Positions 20,701 to 31,400 of a DNA stretch of 56,130 nt are shown piece by piece (position 1 is the stretch's first letter; each line of letters begins with the position of its first letter). The notes below the pieces were generated by a model. It searched no databases. It had not been told where the DNA came from and saw nothing but the letters and a program-made list of their open reading frames with translations. The stretch is from the NCBI GenBank assembly GCA_054661495.1, contig BAAFSQ010000041.1, positions 1 to 56,130 on the forward strand, written 5' to 3'. The stretch comes from Zygophlyctis sp. KS116. Lineage: Eukaryota > Chytridiomycota. The translations under genes and the position numbers were made by a program.

Positions 20701-23327
20701 ATCGTAGCACTCTTCGGAATGAAATTTTTAAAGGAACCAATGTTGACCGATGGCCTCTTCCCGTCAACATTGAGAGGCTTATCTGGAATGCCAAGAATAT
20801 GTTCAAGATTGATAGAAAAAAGCCTTCAGATTTATGTCCTTGTGAAGTAGTTGCAGGAGTTCACGAATTATTCCAAAATTTAGTTGTGGTTAGAGGTACC
20901 GACAATCTTTCTTTGGAAGCACAAAGCAATGCTACCCTTCTGTTTGGCATTCTTCTACGATCTGTTCTCTCATCCAAACGAGTTATTGAAGAATTTCATT
21001 TGACAAAACAAGCGTTTGTTTGGTTATTGGGTGAAATTGATGCAAGGTTTAATCAGGCCATAGCCCATGCTGGAGAGATGGTTGGAACTATTGCCGCTCA
21101 GTCTATCGGAGAGCCTGCCACACAGATGACTTTAAATACTTTCCATTATGCGGGAGTCTCATCAAAAAATGTTACATTAGGTGTTCCTAGATTGAAGGAA
21201 TTGATGAATGTTGCAAAAAGTATTAAAACACCCCGACTGGAAATATATCTTGAACCAGAGTACAGGCGGTCAATGGATATGGCACGAAAAATTTATGCGT
21301 CGATTGAACATACAACGCTCAAGAAGCTGGCCGCAGTCACAGAGATAGTATATGATCCTGATCCAGTGAATTCAATTATAGAAGAAGACCGAGAAATAAT
21401 GCAGATGTATGCAGAAATGGAAGAAGATGACATGAGCCGTTATTCACCATGGGTGTTAAGAATTCTTCTAAACTTTCAAAAGAAGATGGCTAAGCAGATT
21501 CCCATGGAAAATATTTGCTCAAAGATTATGGAAGAGTTTCAAGGAGATCTTAAATGCTGGCATTCTGATGATAATGCTGAGAATCTAATAATTTTAGTTC
21601 GAATTGTTGCCGAGGATAAAGATGATATGGACATTGAAAATAGAATCGAAGAAGATATCTTTCTTCGGCGTATAGAACATAATATTCTCAACGATATTGT
21701 ATTGTGTGGGATTAAAGGAATATCGAGAGTATTTATTTCTGAAGCCAAGCTAACTGGGATTGATCCGGTGACGGACGTCTTACGGGCTGAAAATCCAGAA
21801 TATTTTTTGGAAACAGATGGAACAAATCTTGTAGAAATATTGTCCCATCTAGGAGTTGACAGCTATAGGACTTACTCAAATTGCAGCAACGAAATTTACT
21901 CAGTCTTGGGGATAGAAGCCGCTAGAGCAGCACTTTTAAAGGAAATGCGTAAAGTCATTGAATTTGACGGTTCTTATGTAAATTATCGACATTTGGCTCT
22001 TTTGATTGATATAATGACTACCAGGGGTTATCTGATGGCGATTTCTAGACATGGGATCAACCGGACAGAAGTTGGTGCATTGGCAAGATCTTCTTTTGAA
22101 GAGACAGTTGAACTACTCTTGGAAGCTGCGGGAAGTGGTGAAGTGGATAACTGTCGTGGTGTTTCAGAGAGTGTTATGCTTGGTCAGGTACCGCATTTAG
22201 GAACAGGAGGTTTCGGGGTACTCTTGGATGAAGAAGCTCTCTTGAAAGCACCTTTATCTCAAGTGTTTGAACAGCAGCAAGGAGTAATGTTTATGGACCG
22301 ATCTTTTGCCATGACACCAGCACATACACCCTTTATGGATCATTTGGCAAGCCCGATGGATAGTCCAATGCTATCCCCGTTCAATATGTACCAAGTAGAA
22401 TTCTCTCCAATTGGTGCAGACGGAAGATTGGCGCGACCAGGAAGCCCAGCATATGGTGCGGGATCTCCCTCTAGTCCAGGTTATAGGTATATTTTTTAAG
22501 CTAAATATCTAGTCCAACAGCTGGCCATTCTCCCACTTCGCCTAGTTACTCACCAACTTCACCGAGCTATTCTCCTACCTCTCCAAGTTACTCACCAACG
22601 TCACCAAGCTACTCTCCTACTTCGCCTAGCTACTCACCAACTTCACCGAGCTATTCTCCTACCTCTCCAAGTTACTCTCCAACTTCACCGAGTTATTCAC
22701 CAACGTCTCCCAGTTATTCACCAACTTCTCCAAGCTATTCACCAACGTCTCCCAGTTATTCACCGACTTCTCCAAATTACTCTCCTACATCTCCAAGTTA
22801 CTCGCCAACATCTCCCAATTACTCTCCCACTTCACCAAACTATAGCCCGACGTCTCCAAATTACTCTCCCACTTCACCAAACTATAGCCCGACGTCTCCA
22901 AACTACTCTCCTACGTCGCCAAACTATAGCCCCACCTCTCCAAACTACTCTCCTACGTCGCCAAACTATAGCCCCACCTCGCCAAATTACTCTCCTACTT
23001 CACCAGGATTTTCAGCAACTTCCCCGCACTATTCTCCAACATCACCAACTTATAGTGCGTCTCCGGCGTATTCTACCACGTCAAAAGGAGCCTCACCTGG
23101 TTATGGTGCAATGTAATTCAAAAATTGCTAATTTCATAGAAATGGAAATCATTCTCCGGCTCCTCAAACTTCTGTCTCTGAGAATCAACCTGATAGGTAT
23201 ATTGAATTAATTTTTAAAAGCAAAGAGATGAACAATCGTACTCGGGAGATGGAAATTCCCAAAACTTAAAGTAATTCGCCATCTCATTCTAAAAAATAGG
23301 AAATCACCAGATTCTTCCAAGAGCTGA
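17777..23327 (+). CDS. RPB1: RNA polymerase II largest subunit RPB1
   Basis: Nine exons (17777-17866, 17893-18147, 18175-18660, 18692-18808, 18834-22486, 22513-23112, 23140-23196, 23226-23270, 23300-23327); 1,776 residues. Catalytic subunit of Pol II. Landmarks: zinc-binding [17 protein letters not shown] near the N-terminus, [21 protein letters not shown], the active-site [10 protein letters not shown] (three Mg-binding Asp), the bridge-helix region ending [13 protein letters not shown], and [18 protein letters not shown]. The CTD (22526-23050) holds 25 heptads. After the CTD the frame continues through three further small introns (27, 29 and 29 bases) to a TGA at 23325-23327, giving a hydrophilic tail. 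If those introns are not used, the protein ends at a TAA near 23115. The tail is tentative; everything before it is firm. Confidence 0.97.
22526..23050 (+). repeat. RPB1 CTD heptad array: 25 repeats, Ser7 block then Asn7 block
   Basis: Exactly 25 consecutive 21-base units. Repeats 2-11 and 13 are perfect YSPTSPS (repeat 1 starts with His). Repeats 12 and 14-22 are YSPTSPN. Repeats 15-22 alternate two codon patterns (TAC TCT... and TAT AGC...), so they grew by copying a 42-base double unit. Repeats 23-25 are degenerate. Confidence 0.97.
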
Positions 23328-23615
23328 TCGTTAATTGCCCTGATATTTCATCAATGGAATTTCATTGTTTGATTTGAACAGCGAATAAAGTTTTTTCTGT
23401 TTTTTGAATTACTTTACTGAAAGTCTGATCAAAGATGGGATCTACGAGTTCTCTTTCATAGTCTGCAATATCCATCATCTTATTCTGCTGCAGTCTGTAA
23501 TTAAAGAGTCATAAATCTAAGATATTTTGAATTTGTCCGATAAGTGCCACATACCAAGTATACCATTGGTCTAAAATTGGAAAATGATTTCTGTTGGAAC
23601 AAATGTTTGTTATAT
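23328..23615. other. Gene-free gap between RPB1 and LRR gene
   Basis: With the relic at 23616-23690 and the T-rich tract beyond it, nearly 650 bases lie here without an intact gene. It should contain the RPB1 3' end. I see no open frame or RNA gene in it. Confidence 0.5.
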
Positions 23616-23690
23616 AGAATCAACAATTTCAGCAATGTCGGACGAGCTCTTTACTGTCAGTATATCTGCAGATAGTTTTAAAAACAATAG
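23616..23690 (-). pseudogene. Relic copy of part of the giant dynein-NACHT gene
   Basis: These 75 bases match 28288-28361, in the region after the NACHT domain of the giant gene, in the same orientation, at about 92% identity by eye (six differences, five of them transitions). The source region codes for LKLSAAILAAKSSSDIAEI. Traces of similarity may extend to the left, but too weakly to claim. No open frame is kept. Confidence 0.75.
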
Positions 23691-23804
23691 AATGCATCTC
23701 AAGGAAGACGCATAGAGAGAATTCTTAGATCGTTGCTTCTATTACAAAACTTACGAGACGATAGTCCAAATGTTAACTAGAGTTCTTAGTCATCATTTTA
23801 AAAC

Positions 23805-23977
23805 TTTAATTCATAAACCATTTTTATTTTTGTCGATATCAATTTAGATTCAAGATTCTGTTCTTTTACGTTTTTTTGTTGTTTTCCTGGAGATTTTATA
23901 GTTTTTTTGTTGTTTTCTTGAGATTTTTTTGTTTTTTTAGAGTTTTTTGTAATGGTTTATCATGAAATGATTTGAAT
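23805..23977. repeat. T-rich 3' flank of LRR locus 1 (left arm of inverted repeat)
   Basis: Low-complexity T/G-rich tract (runs of GTTTTTTTGTTGTTTTC) downstream of the LRR gene. Its reverse complement recurs at 55848-56010 behind the second LRR copy, so the flank was duplicated together with the gene. Confidence 0.7.
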
Positions 23978-25297
23978 TCACGCTATGACAGCCCAAAGAC
24001 CTGTGTTCACAGAGTCAATAAAAGGATCATCGACATATTGCTTACTGGTATCTGGTAGAATATAGAAGGCAGACTTTAATGCATTGTTTGCATTGATGCA
24101 GTTTGTAGAAGTCACTGAACCAATACGACCATCAAAAGACCACTTGCCACAGTTTTTGCGAACATTCTTCCAAAGTGTTGATAAACCTTTAGTAATGGTG
24201 TCAACAGCATTCTTGCATTCGGTTATACGAGTGGAATTTCTTGAAATGTATGATGGGTTACATAGTGCAGCCTGAGCATTCAAACAATCTTGATACGGAT
24301 TACCCAATGCATCATTGTTGCAAGTGAACTTGAAATCTCCAATGTTTTGGAAAATATTTGAATTCTTTTCGCCAAAGGTGTAGCTGGTCCAGTAGAAAGA
24401 CAAGCTAGGGAAGTCCCTGCAGGAGGGAAAAGAACAGCAGGAGTTACAGTGGATGCACATCCACAACTTATCACTTGAGTACTAGCGATATCTCTATTTA
24501 TCAAAACTTGAAATTATTACATGATCATTCCACATCTTGGATTAAAAGTGCCATTCAGACGAGTATTTCTGTCAATTTTACTGACATTTAAATTTAGAAA
24601 ATAATTACAGATCTCTTAAATTGATCAAATTTCCAATCGACGCAGGAATTGAACCAGAGAGTTTATTGTAGTTGAGCCATCTTTAAGTTGAATTAAGAAA
24701 ATAATTACAATCTCCCCAAATCTTTCATTTTTCCAATTTCTGCAGGGATTGGGCCATTGAGTTGATTCTTCTCAAGCTTACTTGAATTTTAATTTAAGCA
24801 ACTACTTACAAAACTTTCAAATTTATCAGATTTCCTAATTCTGGAGGAATAGTCCCATTGAGTCTATTGGAGCCAAGAGCACTTACATTTTAAATTTAGA
24901 AAATAGTTACAAAAAGGTCAAACTTGTTAAATTTCCAATCGAAGCAGGGATAGATCCATTGAGTTGATTTTGGCTTAGATCACTTACATAATTACAGCCG
25001 TTGAAAATTTATCAAATTTCCCAGTTCTGATGGAATAGAGCCTGAAAGGCTTAAAGGTACCCAGGTTATCTGAGTAACCTTGGTTTTCGTAGAATCGCAA
25101 GTAACACCAGCCATTGGTAAAGTGCAGCAGCTGCTATCAGTTGATGATATATTCGTTGGAATAAGTTTCCCCATCAATTGCCATGATCGGACAACCCAAC
25201 AGCAATCAGGAGAAGTTGAGGTGCAAGTAGAAATCTGAGACTCTACCCGTAAAATAAAGGCAGCTAAAGTCAATGCCAAGATCTTGTTGTTTAGCAT
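23978..25297 (-). CDS. Secreted leucine-rich-repeat protein, probably decaying
   Basis: Exons on the minus strand: 25297-24996, 24982-24911, 24881-24810, 24780-24709, 24680-24609, 24580-24521, 24493-23978. The N-terminus is a signal peptide (MLNNKILALTLAAFILRVES), then a Cys/Trp-rich cap (CCWVVRSWQLMG, CCTLPMAGVTC). Plant-type LRRs follow (DLSQNQLNGSIPASIGNL and variants). Four central exons are each exactly 72 bases, one LRR apiece, with phase-2 introns at the same LRR position. A Cys-rich C-terminal domain ends LWAVIA and TGA. Two oddities: the first intron is only 13 bases (24983-24995), and the last exon needs one extra base near 24374-24376 (a T run) to stay in frame. Likely a cell-surface or secreted recognition protein; now perhaps a pseudogene. 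Confidence 0.7.
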
Positions 25298-25465
25298 TTG
25301 TTTTATTTTTTTGAAAGAGAATAGTGGATCGGACGCCCTCTTACAGTTATATTTGGGGGTGGAAAGTCTCGTGAAGAGGCGCTCGAGATCTTTTGAATCG
25401 ATGCATTAATGATTGTATCGGATCAGATGATATTTCAAAAAATCTCATAATTATGAATTTTGTCT

Positions 25466-28400
25466 TTATTCTCTATATCGAATCACAATAACTTGTCCGA
25501 ATCCTGCGATGTAAATCAATGAGTCGTTTACAGGGAGATCCAGTGATGAGAGTGAGAGATGAGAAGGTATTGGAAAAATGCCAGTCAATGTTGGATTTTC
25601 TATCAATCTACCAGCTTCCCTTAATTTCCATACTCGTAATAAATTATCCGCAGTTAATGTTACTAAATTTAGCCCATTGTGTGATATTTTCCAGAATCTT
25701 ATTATTGAGCCTTCATGCGGTAATGAGCAGAGACGTTTTCTAGTGGGAGATAAAGCAAGTATATTTATGAAGCCGTTTTTTACATCAATCATACGTTCGC
25801 TTAAATGATCTATTGCACTCCTTGTAGTACTTCCATCGTAAAAAAGATACTGAGTTTCCTTATCTATCCAAAAACTACTCAAGTTTTCGGCAGACTTAAA
25901 ACCAACTTTAGATGACCAATACATGTTATCAACTATAATAGAATCTGATAAGAGCAGCGCACAGGATATTTTACTATTTCGTTCAAAGATTAGCATATCT
26001 TGTAGTGCGTCCCTCTTACTATCATGTAAAAATAACTCTCTTCCAGTCCAGCAGTTTAAGACAACAGCAGACTTGTCAATTCTAATACAAACTCTTTCAA
26101 AATCGGTAAATATTGGGTTTCGGGGTATAAATGAAACTTGTGCCTTTGAATATAGCTCAGTCAGTTCCCATGTTCCATTAGCGTTTGTAAATTTCCAACA
26201 TGTAAACATATCGTCCGAAATCGCACCAAGCCAATAGAGTTTTCGTGCCTTACAATACTGTATCCATATCTGACTATATACGTTTGAATCTGGGTTTTTC
26301 AAAAGAATCTTTTGCAAGTATAAAGAGTACACTACCAAGTTTGAATCAGAAATCCCAAAAATAATCGCTTCATTTGGATCAAAAGCACAAATATCAAATT
26401 TGAATTCCAAAGACAGAGATTGTGTTACTTCTCCCCCCTTCCACAATACAATATTCCCTTTCTCGTCCAATGACAGTGCATCATATATTGTAGAATCATC
26501 CTTTAAAATTCTGGTCGAATTACAGTATAGTAATATAATATTTGATCCATTATGAGGATTGACTGAATGCTTCTTGTTCTTTTTAGCCATAATTGATGAA
26601 TTTATATCACACATCATAATTGTTGTTTCGGCCGCTAAGAAAATTCTTTCTTTGCCCCTTGAGCTTGCAGTACATATTGAACTCAATTTTTGGCCCATTG
26701 AAGCGGTTGGAATCTTGTCGATAAGTCTTCCGCTATGAATATGAAATACATATATTTCTCCATTTAGAGACGTGCAGTAAAGCATGGATTCATCAATGGA
26801 GAATGAAATATCCTCAAAATGCAGGCCATCTGTTTTGATCAAGGAAATCCGCGAATGATTGTCGATTTTCCAAATCATAATATTCAAATCAGCCAAACTA
26901 GCAGCAAACATATCCTTGCTGACGGAAAAACAGGCTGTGGAATTTTCTTTCAGATCATTGCATTTAAAACGACAAATTTCGGACATTGTGAAAGCGCCGA
27001 GGATAATCGCACCACCAAAACTCTCGGAAAGAATCGCAACTTTGATACCATCATTTGATTTAGCCAAAATCCGATCGCATCTATGAAGCCTTTGAAATGT
27101 TTTTGATGAGCCTATTGACTTGTTTTCCTTTTCAGTGAATCCAGAAAAGGAGACAAACTCTAGAGCCTTATTGTCGAGGTTATTTCTCCAAAGTCCGGAT
27201 TTATCATTTGAAAAAAATATATCGGATACGAATCCTGAACCCGGGATTCTTACAATAAGCTTTTTGGATAAGAGAGAAAAGATTGTTATTTCACCCGATG
27301 CACTGGAGTACGCAATCTTGTCAGAAGGAGGCAAATTAAATGCGCAATGTGCTATTTCACCTACAGGAAATTGAGACCCCAGGATCACATCAATTTTATG
27401 GTATGAATCAATATCCCACGCATTCACAGATCCATCATCTGAAACGGATATACAGCATTTACCCAAGGCTCTTAATGGCAACGCTGTTACAAAGATGATT
27501 CTGGAAGAATGATTTCCCATAGTTAGCCTATCAGGAGTATCGGATTGCAAAGATGTAGTAATGATTGAAGAGGTAATGATGTCTGTATGCCTTTGAAACT
27601 CCATTGCATATTCTTTAACTAAAGAACATGAACTATCCGGCAAACTGATTGCTAGACAAAACGATAGATCAGGAAAACGGCGAAAAATATCATAGTTTCT
27701 TTCGACAAATAAAGAAAAATGATTGAGTCGGTTTCGAGATATTTCATCAGCTTGTATGGCAGCGATCTTTCTTGATTGTGAAAAGAAAAACTTGAGATAG
27801 CTTCCAGAACCATTTTTAAACATCAACTGAATAAACGACAAAGAGCATAAGACTTGAGTAAGTGTGCTAGCTTTGACTTCAGTATCTAGAAAATGAAATA
27901 ATATGTCTTGAGCGCGATTTAAGTCCGATCCATTCCACACATCTAGTTTACTTGGATCACATTGACCCCAAAAAAAGTTTGCTATTCGTTCATTGAACCG
28001 TTTAGCTAAATGATCTTCCATCAAGTAGCGGTTTTTGATGTACTCAGCAAGCACGTTACTGAACAATACGAGCCTTCCAGATGGCTTGCGAATCAGCAAA
28101 TATTCAATTTTGTGATATATAAAGATCCATTCCATCTGATCAATCTTGAGTATATTCACGATTTCGCTTTCTAGAGTACCATTTTTTGAAAAATAAATAA
28201 GAAGAAATATTTCGCTCAAAATTTTGTTAAAGCGGCAAGATATACCACTTATGCAGTAATCTAAAAGTCCAAAAGTTGTGTCTGGTAGAGAATCAACAAT
28301 TTCAGCAATATCAGACGAGCTCTTTGCTGCCAATATAGCTGCAGATAGTTTTAAAAACAATATTTGATCCCCCTGCTTATTTGAAACAATTCTGGAAAGT

Positions 28401-31400
28401 TGGGTTTCCTCAGCTTGCGGAACCTTTGTTGACAAAAATTCCATACTTTCCTGTCTATTTAAACTTTGAATGGGCATAAATATGGAGTTTTCAAATCGTG
28501 CTTCCATATCCCGATAAAATGCTTCTTTGGAACTAGATGAGACAACAAAGCATATATTTTTCCAAGTTTCACTATTGAGATCTCTGACCTGTGGGATCCA
28601 TGAGTAAATGGGTCCTTCAATACATTGTAATTTGTGAATATCATCGATAATTATCAGTATCCTAAAGCCCAAAAATGAAACTTTTTCTAAAAGATGTAAA
28701 TAGTCATCCCAATAATTATTTCCCATTTTTCCAAAATGTATTTGCCGATCTTGCAGGTTCTGTAATAGTTGATAACAAAAAGTTTGCGCAATCCCCGAAA
28801 CATCATTAGAATCATATGAAGCATCCATTAAATTATTCAACACAATGTACTTTCCAGAATATTTTTGAATAAGAGTTTTCAAAATTGTCGTTTTGCCTTT
28901 CCCAATCTCTTCGCTAAACAAACAAAATATCTTTGATGGATTGGGATGGTGATGGTATTCTTGGGAGTCCAAAAAGTCATCGATTTGTTCCAGAATTTTT
29001 TTAGAAGATGGCAAACAAACGATAGAGGAATCTTCGACCATTTTACATTTTGAATTCAATTGCATCCACTGTCTTAATTCATTCATAAGTTTAGTCCCAA
29101 ATGCATCCATTTTGTTTAGGATCACTTTATTATCTTCAATATGGGAAAAACTGCATGTATATTGAATATTCTTGAAAGACAAAGCCCGGACTTCATTTTT
29201 GAGAACTAAAAGATTTCTATCTTCGATTTCATCAGTATTTTCAAAAACCCATTGATAAGCCTTTGGCACTGAACGAAGAAATGAATTATCACGTATAAAC
29301 ACTAGTGGCTGCACATTCATATTTTCCAAGGTTTGAATTAATCTTCTCCATAGTAACAGACTATTCTTATCGTTTTTCTCCAACACGCCGCCAAAAATTA
29401 ATATATGTAAATTAGAGCGCCGAATAAGATTGTCCAGAGTGGAGTGAATATCTTCGTCATCCAAGGCTGTAAGTTTTTCAAATGAGATTTCATATAACTG
29501 AGCACTTATACCCCGCTCTTCTAATTCCGTCCTTAATTTAGGGAACTCCAACATAATCCAATTTTTCTCATTATAAGTGTCAATCGTAGAAAACACTGTT
29601 ATAGTGAAAAATGTAGATATTCCTTGCGAAGAATTATTCTGCTTTTGAGCAGTAACGTTTTGTGAAATACCCAAGATATTTTTGGGGGATAATCTTAATC
29701 CCATCTCGACTGCAGAATCAATTGAGGCTGCTGGTACTTCAATTCGAGACATAGAATCATCAGTGATAGAATTGCCAAAAACAATTTCTCGGATATTCTG
29801 GTAAGTGTCCGAAGTGGAAAATCGAACATTCTCTCCATTCACTGATGTTTTAAGATTTGTAGGCTTGAAATAAATGAACACAGATGGTATATTTAGAGAT
29901 GGAATCAGACCATTTCCAAGTACCATATTCCTTATCTCTAGAATAGTTTTATTCCTATCAAATGATTGTGTATAAAAGCATTGAATCGAATCTGCCGAAA
30001 TCTTATGCTGTAGTACATTATCAATTTGCGAACAGTGCAAAAGCGTTTTAAAATCGAATAGTCCCGCATCAAAGGACTTACAAAGGCGAGAATCGGTGCA
30101 TAAGAATAACTCTAAAGATTGTAGATTTTTCGAATCAGTGAAGTAGTGATCAGCCCTTAATGGATGCAGCATTCCTAGTATTTCTTGCCGTTTTGTTTTA
30201 TTTTGAAGTGTTAATAACCCAAGCCAATATTCGCATGACACTTTATTCATTAATATAGACCAAAAGTAATCAGATAAAATGATTTCGTCTTCTTTTAAAT
30301 GCCGAGCGTCTACATATTGCAATTCTTTAATGAGTGTTAAATATGTAGAGAAGGGTATTTTATAATCTGATCTACAGCTAGCGGCCCAATTTTCCTGCGG
30401 GATAGCTGATGACCGTAGATGAAGTTTTAGTGTATTTTTCCAGAGATCCAAATATGTGGTCTTTGTAATTCTGTCAGCCGAAATGTTTAAATTTTGCAAG
30501 GTGTTAATAAATTTTTTCCAGTTACTTTCGAATACAGCATCTATTTCTTCTTCAATCAAGGAGTTGCTTATTTGACGAGTATAAATTCCGGAAATGATCA
30601 TTTTTTTAATGTGTGGGAACGTGAGCTTCTTTTTACTACACTCTACGTATAATCGATGAACCAAAGATAAATCAAATTCATCATAGCTTATATTCCCTTC
30701 AGAAATTTTGAGCATAGAAGACAAAATATCAAAATGGGATTTTAAAATGACCCCAAAAAATAAAGCATTTCCTTCCTTCGCCTCTGGTGAGTTAGATAAC
30801 TGCTCAAGATGCTTTTCGTAATTGTCACTAGTATTTAGAGTATAATAAATTACGTTTCCATATCCTCAAGAAAATCATTTGAGCATATAATATTAGCAAA
30901 TATGTCATTTGAAAGTAGATACTGCATTTGATATGGGCATATAAACCAAATTTTACATTGACCGCTGATATTTCGAAACCTTCGTACTAGAGTGGGAATT
31001 ATATTAATCCATTGGCTATCTACCAAGACATATACCCAATCACCACTCACTATAGCAGATTCAATTTTTTCAATCCATTTCCCTAAAGAATTATTTAATT
31101 TAATTACCATGCTTGTCTTCATCAGTTAAGCTGATCAGCATAACGTGATCTTCCTCTTTCATTTTAAAAACAGCATTTAAAAATGAAATAATCCCCATCG
31201 GCCTAAAAGTAACTATTAATATAATGCTTTGAGAACGATCTGATAAAAACTGCATCCAGCTTTCAACAGTACCCCGCTTTACCAAAGAATTTGATATTAA
31301 ATCAGATACATGATTAAAAGACTTTTGATCACACTTTCCCATCGAAAAAAATTGAAATAATGCTTTTTCAAAATTAGTAAATTTACGATTGAGCTTTTCA

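Noticed and set aside
25466-30724. NACHT-WD40 as a separate gene starting at about 30724
   Set aside because: The frame has no ATG there (it would start at a TTG). Upstream sequence in the same exon is dynein C-terminal, and a 26-base intron joins it in phase to AAA6.
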